DNA of 64,000 nt, from NCBI GenBank assembly GCA_002633025.1, contig NMRB01000809.1:123506-187505 (forward strand), read 5' to 3'. The position numbers were made by a program, and so were the translations under genes. This document shows positions 55,840 to 64,000 of this stretch, one piece after another. Positions within the stretch are counted from its first letter, which is position 1. The number at the start of each line of letters is the position of its first letter. Source of the DNA: Notospermus geniculatus. Its lineage: Eukaryota > Nemertea > Pilidiophora > Heteronemertea > Lineidae. Under the pieces are notes generated by a model that was not told the origin of the DNA, did no database searches, and worked only from the letters and a program-made list of their open reading frames with translations.

Positions 55840-56731
55840 TTAATGATGATATTTTAGGGCATTTAGGAGCGGATTTGGGCATTTTGGGGTGCAGAAAATG
55901 CTTCAGGGGGATCATAAACCCCTAAAAAAAAGATTGGAGCGACTTTGTCTCCCTAGGAGTGATTTTGGGCAAAATTTTCGCCACACGTCACCCCCAAATG
56001 TGAGCCCTGAGCTTTGGACAGCACATCTTGTAGACGAGTTCCCTGGTGGTGGATAAGGGAACTAGTCTGGCACGTCTCGTTGACTTTTGATCATTAACGT
56101 CAAGCAACGCGTGGTCCCTGACCTGCTTAGAGAGATGTCCTCGATTTGAGGTGAAATTAGAACACTGATCGAAAAAGTAATCAATACACCTGCTGTAATT
56201 CTGACGAAATATTTCGTCAGATCACTATCGTCACTAATAATTAACCTTTAGAAGCAGAAATCACATTGCTAGGCTGTGACGTACATTCCGTGTAAGATGT
56301 GTGACATTTAAAGTGCCACTGTATGCATAAGGTATGCCACAGTATCCCTCCCCTGGTGGCAGTTTCGAGAACCAACATGATAAGACTGGTGTCCTCTCCA
56401 ACCCATAAAAGCCAGTGGTAACTGATACTACATGTATGACCAAACCTTAGCTGAGTGACAAAAATGGCCGCTGCTATCCTTTTCCACTTGAGAAGTTCAT
56501 CGCGCTATCATAGTGTGACTACAGATCCATGACGTTGGTTGGGGACCACTGCGTGAAAGGACGACGTCATGTCACGTCGGCGGCGCCCACGACGTAACTC
56601 TGTTGGCGTGAAATTGCAAACTTTTGAGGCTCAAATGATTCAATTCCATGGTGATTGCGGCCAGGTCCCTAAGTCTATTTTCAAACTGCTTAGACATTTA
56701 AAAACTAGAGATTCTTGACTTCTCAATGGTA

Positions 56732-56972
56732 CAGTACAGGTCACAATTGATATCCCTACGGCTTCGCGTAAGTTACTCGTAAGTTACGCGTAACTTACAC
56801 GTAACTCACGACTTTGGTTTCGCGTAACTCGCCTCGTAAATCACTGCGTAGCTAGCGAAATTCGCGTAACTCACCTCGTAAGTTACAGCGTAACATAGCT
56901 CGTGAGTTGTTGCGTAAGTTAATGTACGAGTGACTTACGCGAATTTAGGGATGTCAATTGTGACCTGTACTG
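56732..56972. mobile_element. Tc1/mariner-like MITE with GTAAGTTAC-rich core, copy 2
   Basis: CAGTACAGGTCACAATTGA ... TCAATTGTGACCTGTACTG with TA at both flanks (56730-56731, 56973-56974). Same family as 24632-24930. The following 56975-57665 shows no gene. Confidence 0.85.
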
Positions 56973-57683
56973 TAGTTGAAATGTTTCAAACGGATAGATA
57001 AGTGCGAAGCAGTCGGCCTTCAAACTGGGCACACATTTTTCCCAATTTGTAAACATGGTCCCCAACTAAAATCACAGATCTGTAACCCTCATTTGTCAAC
57101 TCATTCTTTTACATGTATGTGTGGCAACAGTCTCGATGTCTAATTGGTAACTTAGATCATCAGGTGGATTTGAACAGTCTTATTGAGGGTGCATAAACGA
57201 GGTTGCCTAAAGGTCGAAGGTTACATCGGCTGATATGAGATAGAAAACGTAATGCCGACAGTGGCGCTTTAAGATGACTTGTCTTATTCACTTTTAGAGG
57301 ACAATATAACAATAACTGACTGAATTTTTTCAATTCGATACAAGGTTTTGCCCCACTTATAGGCCTACACTAATCAGGCTATCAAGACCAGATAATAGTC
57401 CTTTCAAATGCGTTGTTACTGTCCTATTTAAGCGATTTAGGACATAAACTTCTGTATTTGTAGTTGTGTCTCTGTCATTGTGTCGGGATTTCATCTGGTT
57501 ACCCGGTCAAGTGATAGTCTGAGGATTTACGAACAGACAAAGTTACCATGCCATCTTATTCAAATCACTCCTTTTCTGTTCCATATGACACTACCTGGGG
57601 TTACTTGGTGAGAAGTTCCTGCCATTTCTCTTCATTTCCTAGGGTCCCACTGGCGAGTTTTGCCCATCTGGGCCTGTATGCAT

Positions 57684-57763
57684 AAAGGTGGAATAAGCTT
57701 ATTCCAGGTATAACTTAACGATATAACGTGAAGCTATACCTGGAATAAGCTTATTCCACCTTT
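57684..57763. repeat. Palindrome with AAGGTGGAATAAGCTTATTCC arms
   Basis: Perfect 29-bp arms (57684-57712 and 57735-57763) around a 22-bp spacer. Confidence 0.85.
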
Positions 57764-57869
57764 AATCATATGGGTCCTGAAGTCTGCGATATATTCCCTC
57801 GACAAACTGCGATATTTAGCATTCGTTGTTTTTCATGACTGGTCGCTGATTGGTTGAACACTTGCAGGC

Positions 57870-57908
57870 CTACGACCACCCACGACCCGTAATCGTGGGT
57901 GGTCGTAG
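57870..57908. repeat. Perfect 16-bp-arm hairpin
   Basis: CTACGACCACCCACGA, a 7-nt loop, and the exact mirror. Confidence 0.85.
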
Positions 57909-58117
57909 ATGCTCATAGTTTCTTCGCACATTACTCGTAGCTAGTCGCAGACTGTCGTAGATAGTCGAGGTTACTCCATATAACCAATACCTACGATCCT
58001 GTATGACGACTTTACGAGATAACTTTGACTAAAATTTTGTCGCGGGCAAATTTTGAACTTTTTGAAAATCTTTCTGCGAGCCACAGAATCATTGCGAACA
58101 TAGACGACAGTCTAAGC

Positions 58118-58292
58118 CAGGGGCGGATCCAGAATCATGGGAAAGAGTGGGCACAGCCAGCGCAGATCGTGGAAAACCTCGGTCAAATTTTAACTTTTTT
58201 TCAAAATTTCAAAATTTCCCGGTCAATTTTTAAGATTTTCCACAAAATAGAGGGGGCACGGGCCGGCTTTGCCCCCCTTGGATCTGCGCCTG
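58118..58292. mobile_element. hAT-like MITE (CAGGGGCGGATCCAG family), 5-bp TSD
   Basis: CAGGGGCGGATCCAG at the left mirrors CTTGGATCTGCGCCTG at the right, with TAAGC at 58113-58117 and 58293-58297. This terminus type is widespread in animal genomes. A plus-strand frame (58025-58375) through it is not a gene. Confidence 0.82.
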
Positions 58293-58482
58293 TAAGCTGT
58301 TACAAGGACCTACAACTTTTTCATTCGTCCCTTGGCGCAGGCCAAAATTCAGCAGTGGGACATGCACTACCATAACCTTTTCTCATCTTCAGACCATAAC
58401 ATTGGAAAATGCCTCGTGAGCTGAAGCTGGGTCTTGCAGTGTATCATAATCGTTAATTTGCGTCTTTTCTTTCTCACTGTAG

Positions 58483-58597
58483 GGTGCACGGAGGGCAACA
58501 AATGTGACATTTCAGAGCCATCATGTCTCACGAGACAAGCGTGGACAAGTTCTTGGCCAGCGGGGTGGTTTCCGTGGATGCACGGTCTGGTTCACCG
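58483..58597 (+). CDS. PAPSS: PAPS synthase (PAPSS), exon with end of N-terminal region
   Basis: The acceptor TTTCTTTCTCACTGTAG precedes the exon and a GTAAGT donor follows it. The frame reads [20 protein letters not shown], then [19 protein letters not shown]. This matches the block just before the APS-kinase P-loop of animal PAPSS (RATNVTxQxHHVSRxKRG). The exon starts in phase 0 and ends after the first base of a Gly codon completed by the next exon. The ATG-initiated frame at 58523 is the wrong frame. The true start codon lies upstream and was not identified with certainty; see the candidate exons at 11834, 13509 and 21058. Confidence 0.95.
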
Positions 58598-59164
58598 GTA
58601 AGTGTTGTATCAAATGTGTTAATGTCCTTGCGGTGTAGTCATTCCATCTAAACCTACCCATAGAACTTTGTCCAAATTGAGAAAGCTACCAACAACATTC
58701 CTCGTTGTTAAAGGTGATGCTTACCCAGCTCAACAACCGAACTGATCGTGCCAGTCAAGTGTCTGAATAGAGAATGAAATGCCGCCATCTTGAATCAATT
58801 AAAGTACTCCATCGGGAATTTATTGCTTACTAAGAGCATTTTGTGCAATTGCTTTGACTTTGCTGCCTTTGAATAGCATTTAGAACAAGGTCAACTGCAA
58901 ATCTAGGCTTAGGGATGTTAATCCACTATAATACGAAATTTGTAATTTTGAAATTGTGAATTTCATGGGCCGTGAAATTATTCTTGGTGTCATTTTTGAC
59001 TGCCTCGACTAATTCCCTTTAAGCGGCTGTCACTGTGCTATCTGGCTACAACTCAGCCAGTTTTAATAATACTCTACCCTCAAATTTTCTAATCGTTAAG
59101 CTCAAACAGCCAATTAAAATTTTCAAGGCCTTGTTATTGGAAAAACGGCAGTGTGTATTATGTA

Positions 59165-59901
59165 CAGTACTCTGCACAATTGACCTACCATCCTTCTACG
59201 CCACGAACCATCCGCTACCTCATGCAGCGTCATGCGCGTACTGGTGCTTGCTGTCCTCATATCTTCCGCGGATGTCGCACGGTGCCTTGGACGGCATGCA
59301 GTGAAGACGNNNNNNNNNNNNNNNNNNNNNNNNNNNNNNNNNNNNNNNNNNNNNNNNNNNNNNNNNNNNNNNNNNNNNNNNNNNNNNNNNNNNNNNNNNN
59401 NNNNNNNNNNNNNNNNNNNNNGTGTGTGCTGTCCTCATATCTTCCGCAGATGTCACATGGCGCCTTGGAAGGCATGCAATGAAGATGTCACATCATTCGC
59501 GTATGGTGGACTGAGGTTATGCGTGACGTACCCATACCATATGCAATGAATTGGAGCGTTCCTTCTGCATGGTATACACGGAAGGCAGGGTTTCCGCCAG
59601 AGGCGAGCAATGGGGGCCGGAGCCCCCATTTTATGATCTGAAAGGGGGCTTGCCCCCCTTATAATTGCAGAGCAGTGTCTTTAAATTGCCCTTATTTTCA
59701 TTCAAGAGATACAACATTTGAACGGCGCGGCGTCATGGAAGGCACGCAATGAAGACGTAACGTCATTCACCCGACGTCACGTAACAGAGACGCGTGACGC
59801 ACCCGTACCATATGCGATGAACTGAAGCCTGCCTTCCGCGTCTCGTTCGGGGAAGGTACGCGGATACAGGGAGGTCAATTGTATTGTATTGCAAAGTACT
59901 G
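59165..59901. mobile_element. CAGTAC/CAATTGACC MITE in PAPSS intron, with N gap
   Basis: CAGTACTCTGCACAATTGACC-like left end (59165) and a mirrored right end finishing GTACTG at 59901, with TA at both flanks. The interior holds the 112-base N gap and a probable second insertion from about 59587 (CAGGGTTTCCGCCAGAG). It ends 46 bp before the next PAPSS exon. Confidence 0.75.
59310..59421. other. Assembly gap (112 N)
   Basis: A run of N with near-duplicate sequence (CTGTCCTCATATCTTCCGC) on both sides. The gap therefore probably sits within a locally duplicated part of the MITE. Confidence 0.98.
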
Positions 59902-59947
59902 TAGGTCAGTTGTGGTCCGTACTGTAATGTCTTCCTCTTCTTTCCAG

Positions 59948-60183
59948 GTTTGTCCGGTGCTGGTAAGACCACACTCTCCTTTGCACTTGAGGAGTACCTT
60001 GTGCTTCACGGTATCCCTGCATACGGTCTCGATGGTGACAACATCCGTACCGGCCTCAACAGCAACTTGGGATTCTCCGCCGAAGACAGGGAAGAAAACA
60101 TCCGGCGTATCTCCGAGGTGTCCAAACTATTCGCTGACGGTGGCATTGTCTGTCTGACTAGCTTCATTAGTCCTTATAAACGG
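59948..60183 (+). CDS. PAPSS: PAPSS, exon with APS-kinase P-loop
   Basis: The acceptor TCTTTCCAG and donor GTAGGT bound 236 bp that continue in frame from the preceding exon ([10 protein letters not shown]). PAPSS makes the sulfate donor PAPS in two steps; this part phosphorylates adenylyl sulfate using ATP. Visible motifs in order are the Walker A loop GLSGAGKTT, the DGDNIR substrate-binding block, [15 protein letters not shown], and the [16 protein letters not shown] strand with the Ser-Pro-Tyr found in APS kinases. All key residues are intact. The exon ends in phase 0 (SPYKR). Confidence 0.97.
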
Positions 60184-61399
60184 GTAGGTATCCCCGGGGT
60201 GAGGAAGTATGGCCGTGCTCTGCTACGAGCAATTACAGGGATGACAGACTGTCAGGAAAAATAGCTTTTTTGGGAGCTGCCTCTAAAGCTGGTGGCACGC
60301 ATACCAAGACAAGAAAGAAATCTCTATGATGTTGTCTCTGTGAGCCATCTCTGAGAAAAAATCAACGTGTGCTATCTGTCTCTGAGGCAGGCATGCTGAG
60401 ACAGTCAACATAACGTTCATTTCCCATTTCTGTCAAACAGAACCACATTACCGGTATTAATCTTAGGGAACACTGGCAAATGTATCATGCGCCTCAATCT
60501 GAGAAGAAAAACACAACAGTATCTTGGTCTGCACCAGCCTACCTTGAATTTCTAATGGACGAAAATGGATTCTATTGATTTTTGGTACCGTTTGTTTGAT
60601 GGTTCTGATTTCTGTGGTCTGAGCAGATTCGAACAAATGCGCCTCGCTGCCAGATATTAATGATTTTTATTTGTTAATGATTTGGCTTAATGGGCGAATG
60701 GAAATTTGCTGCATTTTATTTACTTCCCCATTTGACTCGAAGCAATTTTGAAAGCAGTGTAGAACATTTTGTGTTGGTGTGAGTATTCTGTAACAGATTT
60801 CTCCCGCACCTTCCGATGATGACGAAGTGATGAAATGTGAAGTTTGATGCTCTATTTACTTCGCACAAACTACCAGTATGTGCTTAACAAGTTGAATGAA
60901 AATGCTCAGTCTGATATTTGCACACCTGTGTGCTGAAATAACTACCGGTAGGTGTTGTTCTGTTTTGTTTCCTGTGAAACTTCATTTGACATGTTTGACC
61001 AGGTTGTTGCTGAAGTTGTTGATTCTTGTGCAGGTGTCTATGTTGACCACTTGGGGGTCTGCTGTTCAAACATCCCATGTTTTGAAATTAGGTTCAGGGT
61101 CAATAATTCAGTGCCTCGACCCCCCCCCCCCACTATGAAACTCCCATTGTCATTTCTACATGTTGTTTTAGTTTACCAGGTGTGTACAGAGGCCTACCTA
61201 TTGTTGCCTCAAGTCGTGAACTGTATCTGGAGTCACCGTGAGCTCGCTTCACAGCGACAGGGGCTGTAGAAAGCCTGGGTCAATGGCATCAATCATCATG
61301 TCAGTATGGCACGAAAAATACCGTACCCCCACAAAGTGGGGCAGGACCTCTCAACCGGAGCTCATATACCCTCAGTACTTCACAACTTGTAATGTGTAT

Positions 61400-61470
61400 A
61401 TGCCTTTTGCTCGGAGTTGAACTCACGCTGATCCAGTGTACAGTTTGGTAGTCAAGCGCCCCAACCACTT
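61400..61470 (-). mobile_element. tRNA-like SINE head (minus strand, PAPSS intron)
   Basis: The minus strand reads AAGTGGTTGGGGCGCTTG (A-box region, 61453-61470) then GAGTTCAACTCC (B box, 61413-61424). The stems do not pair well, so it is a retroposon relic rather than a tRNA gene. 60190-61390 is intron with a C-run near 61127 and nothing else recognised. Confidence 0.5.
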
Positions 61471-61508
61471 GTGCTTATACATTACATTCATTCTTCCATG
61501 TGGGCTTT

Positions 61509-61786
61509 CAGTATGTTGCACAATTGACCTCCTTTCCGCACTCTGTGCACCACTGTGTACCACATGTGGCGTCATGTGCATACCGTCCTCATATCTTCTG
61601 CGAACGTCGTGCGCCGTCATGGAAGGCACACAGTAAAGACGTAACGTCATTCCCCCGTGGTGTGTGGACGTCGCGCAGAAGAGATGACGCACCCGAACCA
61701 TACACAATGAATTGAAGCGTACCTTCCGCATGACGTACGTGGAAGGTATGCGGATAAAGGTACATGTTGGTCAGTGCAACGTACTG
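61509..61786. mobile_element. CAGTAC/CAATTGACC MITE in PAPSS intron, second copy
   Basis: CAGTATGTTGCACAATTGAC at the left mirrors GGTCAGTGCAACGTACTG at the right. Inside are GTCCTCATATCTTCTGCG and GAAGCGTACCTTCCGC. It ends 22 bp before the acceptor of the next exon. Confidence 0.78.
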
Positions 61787-61802
61787 TATCATCTGTTTCT
61801 GA

Positions 61803-62110
<308 letters not shown>

Positions 62111-62639
62111 CGTAGTAGCTTTAAAAATGGTATACGCCCTTGGGAAACTTTAGTTTGATCAGGATACAATAGATGGTGACACTTTTGAATTTTTTTGGCG
62201 CCGTTGGGAGGTGCCTCCACGGACGAACTGATGCGCAGCACTGCGTGGCAACGCGTAATAATGGCTGACGCAGCGAAAGGGTTAATAAGGAAGCTACAAT
62301 ATATTCCACAAAACTCAGTAGTCATTGTTTTCAAAAGTTCAGTTCAGTGTCAAATACTCTATGCACTGTGAGAGAGATGTAGATGAAGTGTACTGGTTAC
62401 CCTTCCTACTCATTCTGTTAATACCCGTTGGAAGTAGCTGAAGAAATTTATCCCGTGGACATTCCTGAATTTGCTTCAAAGGCTGTACAACAATAGCTGG
62501 AATATTTCCAATAAGTCCCATAACATGCCCTGTATTGTTCGCCTTTATTTTCTTCATACACTCTGAAGATTTGGATCAATTTTGTTCCTGCTGTCCACCA
62601 TGACTGAGCTCAACCAAAATTCTGTCTTGATTTTTCCAG

Positions 62640-62872
62640 ACTTCACTGGTATTGATTCGGCCTATGAACCCCCATCGAGCCCAGAAATAGCCCTGAAGGC
62701 AGGCTCCGACACTGTTGACGACTGCGTCCAGAGACTTGTACAGATGCTCCAGGACCGCTACATAATCCCCATTCATGCCTCGAGTCAAGTCAAAGAGTTG
62801 TTTGTGCCTGAGAGTGGTGTGGAGGCTGCCATGAAGGAGGCGGAGACGCTGAAGTCAGTGGAGATCACAAAG
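62640..62872 (+). CDS. PAPSS: PAPSS, exon with linker to ATP sulfurylase
   Basis: The acceptor TTTTTCCAG and donor GTACCC bound 233 bp. After completing an Asn codon the frame reads FTGIDSAYEPPSSPEIALKA and continues through DDCVQRLVQMLQDRYIIPIH to KELFVPESG and AETLKSVEITK. This is the end of the APS-kinase domain (the FTGIDSxYExPxxPE block) and the inter-domain linker. The first residues of the ATP-sulfurylase N-domain follow in animal PAPSS. The exon ends in phase 0. Later exons lie beyond the window. Confidence 0.96.
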
Positions 62873-62946
62873 GTACCCTTTCAGTTTGTTTGCTGCAACG
62901 AACACAAGTCTACAACGAACACAGCCATGACAGCTACATGTATCTA

Positions 62947-63268
62947 ATGCTGCGTTCACACCTATTGCACATCGAAATCGGTTACCGTAAATCGAAACAC
63001 GGAATTCGATTTGGTTACGGCGGGGTGCGTCACACTACAACTAAACCGATTTTGATTCGAAACAAAACGCGTCACACTCAACCCGCAATAAAGTTTTTCG
63101 CAATAACTATTTCGATTTGGCTAACGCGCATCGAAACCAATATAAATACCGATTTCTTTAAATCGGTATAAAAGTGATCTATTTTGATTTGAGTGTGATG
63201 CGTTGTATCGGAATAAGCCTTTACTGCGAATTCGATTCGATATAAAACCCTAGTGTGAACACGGCATA
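62947..63268. mobile_element. MITE with GCGTTCACACC ends and TCGAAATCGG interior (PAPSS intron)
   Basis: ATGCTGCGTTCACACC at the left mirrors GTGTGAACACGGCAT at the right. ATTCGATTTGG / AAATCGGT variants fill the interior. The target duplication is unclear. Confidence 0.7.
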
Positions 63269-63905
63269 TGGGTGGTTATATCCGCAAATAGAGACATTGT
63301 AAGTCATGATCTCTTGTCGTTGTGATGTGATCTCTAGTCGTAGCTAATGGAAAGACCTGGGGGACACTGCAGTAATAAAGATTATGTGGGGTCGTAGGTG
63401 ATGATATGAACATTGCAAATTTAGAAGAGTTTGTAAGTTTGTTCTGTATTTTGTTGGGATGGTCGGTCTTGAATTAAGGTTAAATTAAGCCCGATGTATT
63501 TATCAGCTATGAACGACTCCAGATCATCATTATGACTGATCCCCTCCCCATCCCAACGTCTGTCTTAAAGCCCCACAGTATTGAATTTTACGATATTTTC
63601 AAAAAGTTAGGAGAGTGCACATAGAGGTCCCATAGCCTCGTGAAGGTCCCCAAAATGCTTGCCTGATACGCACTTCACAGAATCAAGGCATGCAAGGCCT
63701 AGTTTTCAGCACGCATCTGGAAAAAACTGCAGGGAGAGCTCTAATGTATTCCGACAGAGCGTAGTACATTTTACACTACGCTGACGTGAATCGCGGCGAT
63801 GATTTGCGTTTTTCACATTCAATACAGTGGGGCTTTAACTACAACTCAAGATCACAGCGTAATGACTATAGAGATCATGACTTACAACATCTCTACAGTC
63901 TTCAC
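63267..63905. mobile_element. Relative of the 8900-9311 MITE, interrupted
   Basis: TATGGGTGGTTATATCCGCA and GTCGTAGCTAA at the left match the 8900 element. GACTTACAACATCTC near 63880-63894 mirrors GAGACATTGTAAGTC at 63291-63305. A TTAA element is inserted between them. Confidence 0.6.
63569..63834. mobile_element. TTAA-flanked MITE, 266 bp
   Basis: AGCCCCACAGTATTGAAT at the left mirrors ATTCAATACAGTGGGGCT at the right, with TTAA at 63565-63568 and 63835-63838. No ORF. Confidence 0.87.
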
Positions 63906-64000
63906 TTTGTACCGGTAAGGTCCTTATTTTCTGATGTAACTGTCTGTAGTTATTCACCTACTGCCAAAGATTTATTCATAGTCTATTACCAACCTGGAGT

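Larger units (their letters stand above)
55014..56009. mobile_element. hAT-like element, 996 bp, 5-bp TSD (AGCTT)
   Basis: CAGGGCTCACACTTGGG at the left mirrors CCCAAATGTGAGCCCTG at the right (one mismatch). AGCTT flanks it at 55009-55013 and 56010-56014. The duplicated partner has a single AGCTT and no element. GGGAGACTT / GTCTCCCTAGGAG-type sequence lies inside both ends. Two smaller TTAA-type elements are nested in it. Confidence 0.9.
54441..56390. repeat. Duplicated segment, copy 2
   Basis: Tandem partner of 53095-54427 with few substitutions, interrupted by the 996-bp element at 55014-56009. Confidence 0.92.

Noticed and set aside
56466-56534. Good-context ATG (MAAAILFHLRSSS) as a PAPSS first exon
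   Set aside because: It runs to a stop with no convincing donor and shows no link to PAPSS.
58523-58640. ATG frame [14 protein letters not shown] overlapping the first PAPSS exon
   Set aside because: The alternative frame has the conserved RATNVTFQ...HHVSRDKRG block and splices in phase to the P-loop exon.
62180-62285. Possible piggyBac-type MITE ending AAAGGGTTAA
   Set aside because: Only one end is seen; no mirrored TTAACCCTTT was found nearby.

Overview
This is a eukaryotic, intron-bearing, repeat-rich window, most likely from a marine invertebrate deuterostome (lancelet, hemichordate or echinoderm type). The lineage is inferred from the linker-histone sequence, the animal-type fused PAPS synthase, spliceosomal GT-AG introns and the style of the repeats; the sequence alone does not fix the species. 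Single N bases (1388, 2977, 4198, 16536, 21933, 31394) and a 112-base gap (59310-59421) point to a draft assembly.

Two genes can be supported strongly. A complete intronless linker histone H1 gene lies on the minus strand (4411-4950). It has a canonical histone 3' stem-loop and a U7-type downstream element, so it is a replication-dependent histone gene, and no core histone lies near it. At the right end, four exons of PAPSS (bifunctional APS kinase / ATP sulfurylase) run on the plus strand (58483-62872). They cover the end of the N-terminal region, the whole APS-kinase domain and the start of the linker to the sulfurylase domain, and the gene continues past the window. Three short phase-compatible candidate 5' exons (11834-11866, a 24-nt microexon at 13509-13532, and 21058-21129) could be alternative starts of PAPSS or of an unseen gene. 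If so, most of the window is intron.

The rest is a dense mosaic of small mobile elements. (1) 1-2205: a duplicated segment in which one copy carries a 487-bp inverted-repeat element and the other keeps the empty site. (2) 2400-4100 and 6500-13500: foldback and inverted-repeat elements of many families. (3) 15036-50091: six same-strand copies of a hairpin-ended element made of 145-bp units, with CTCF-like motifs at strict 145-bp spacing and one DR3 nuclear-receptor-type site in phase. A seventh, related element sits at 19147-19681. (4) 21418-21750: a 36-bp minisatellite. (5) 29798-30645: a recent 424-bp tandem duplication. (6) 31650-33512: a large element with inverted ends. (7) 53095-56390: a duplicated segment with nested insertions. 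(8) PAPSS introns packed with TA-target and TTAA-target MITEs and a tRNA-derived SINE. Element classes were assigned from target-site duplications read directly from flanks: TTAA (piggyBac-like), TA (Tc1/mariner-like), 5 bp with CAG termini (hAT-like), and TTA (Harbinger-like).

No operon-like or defence system was recognised. The most interesting structure is the 145-bp-period element superfamily.
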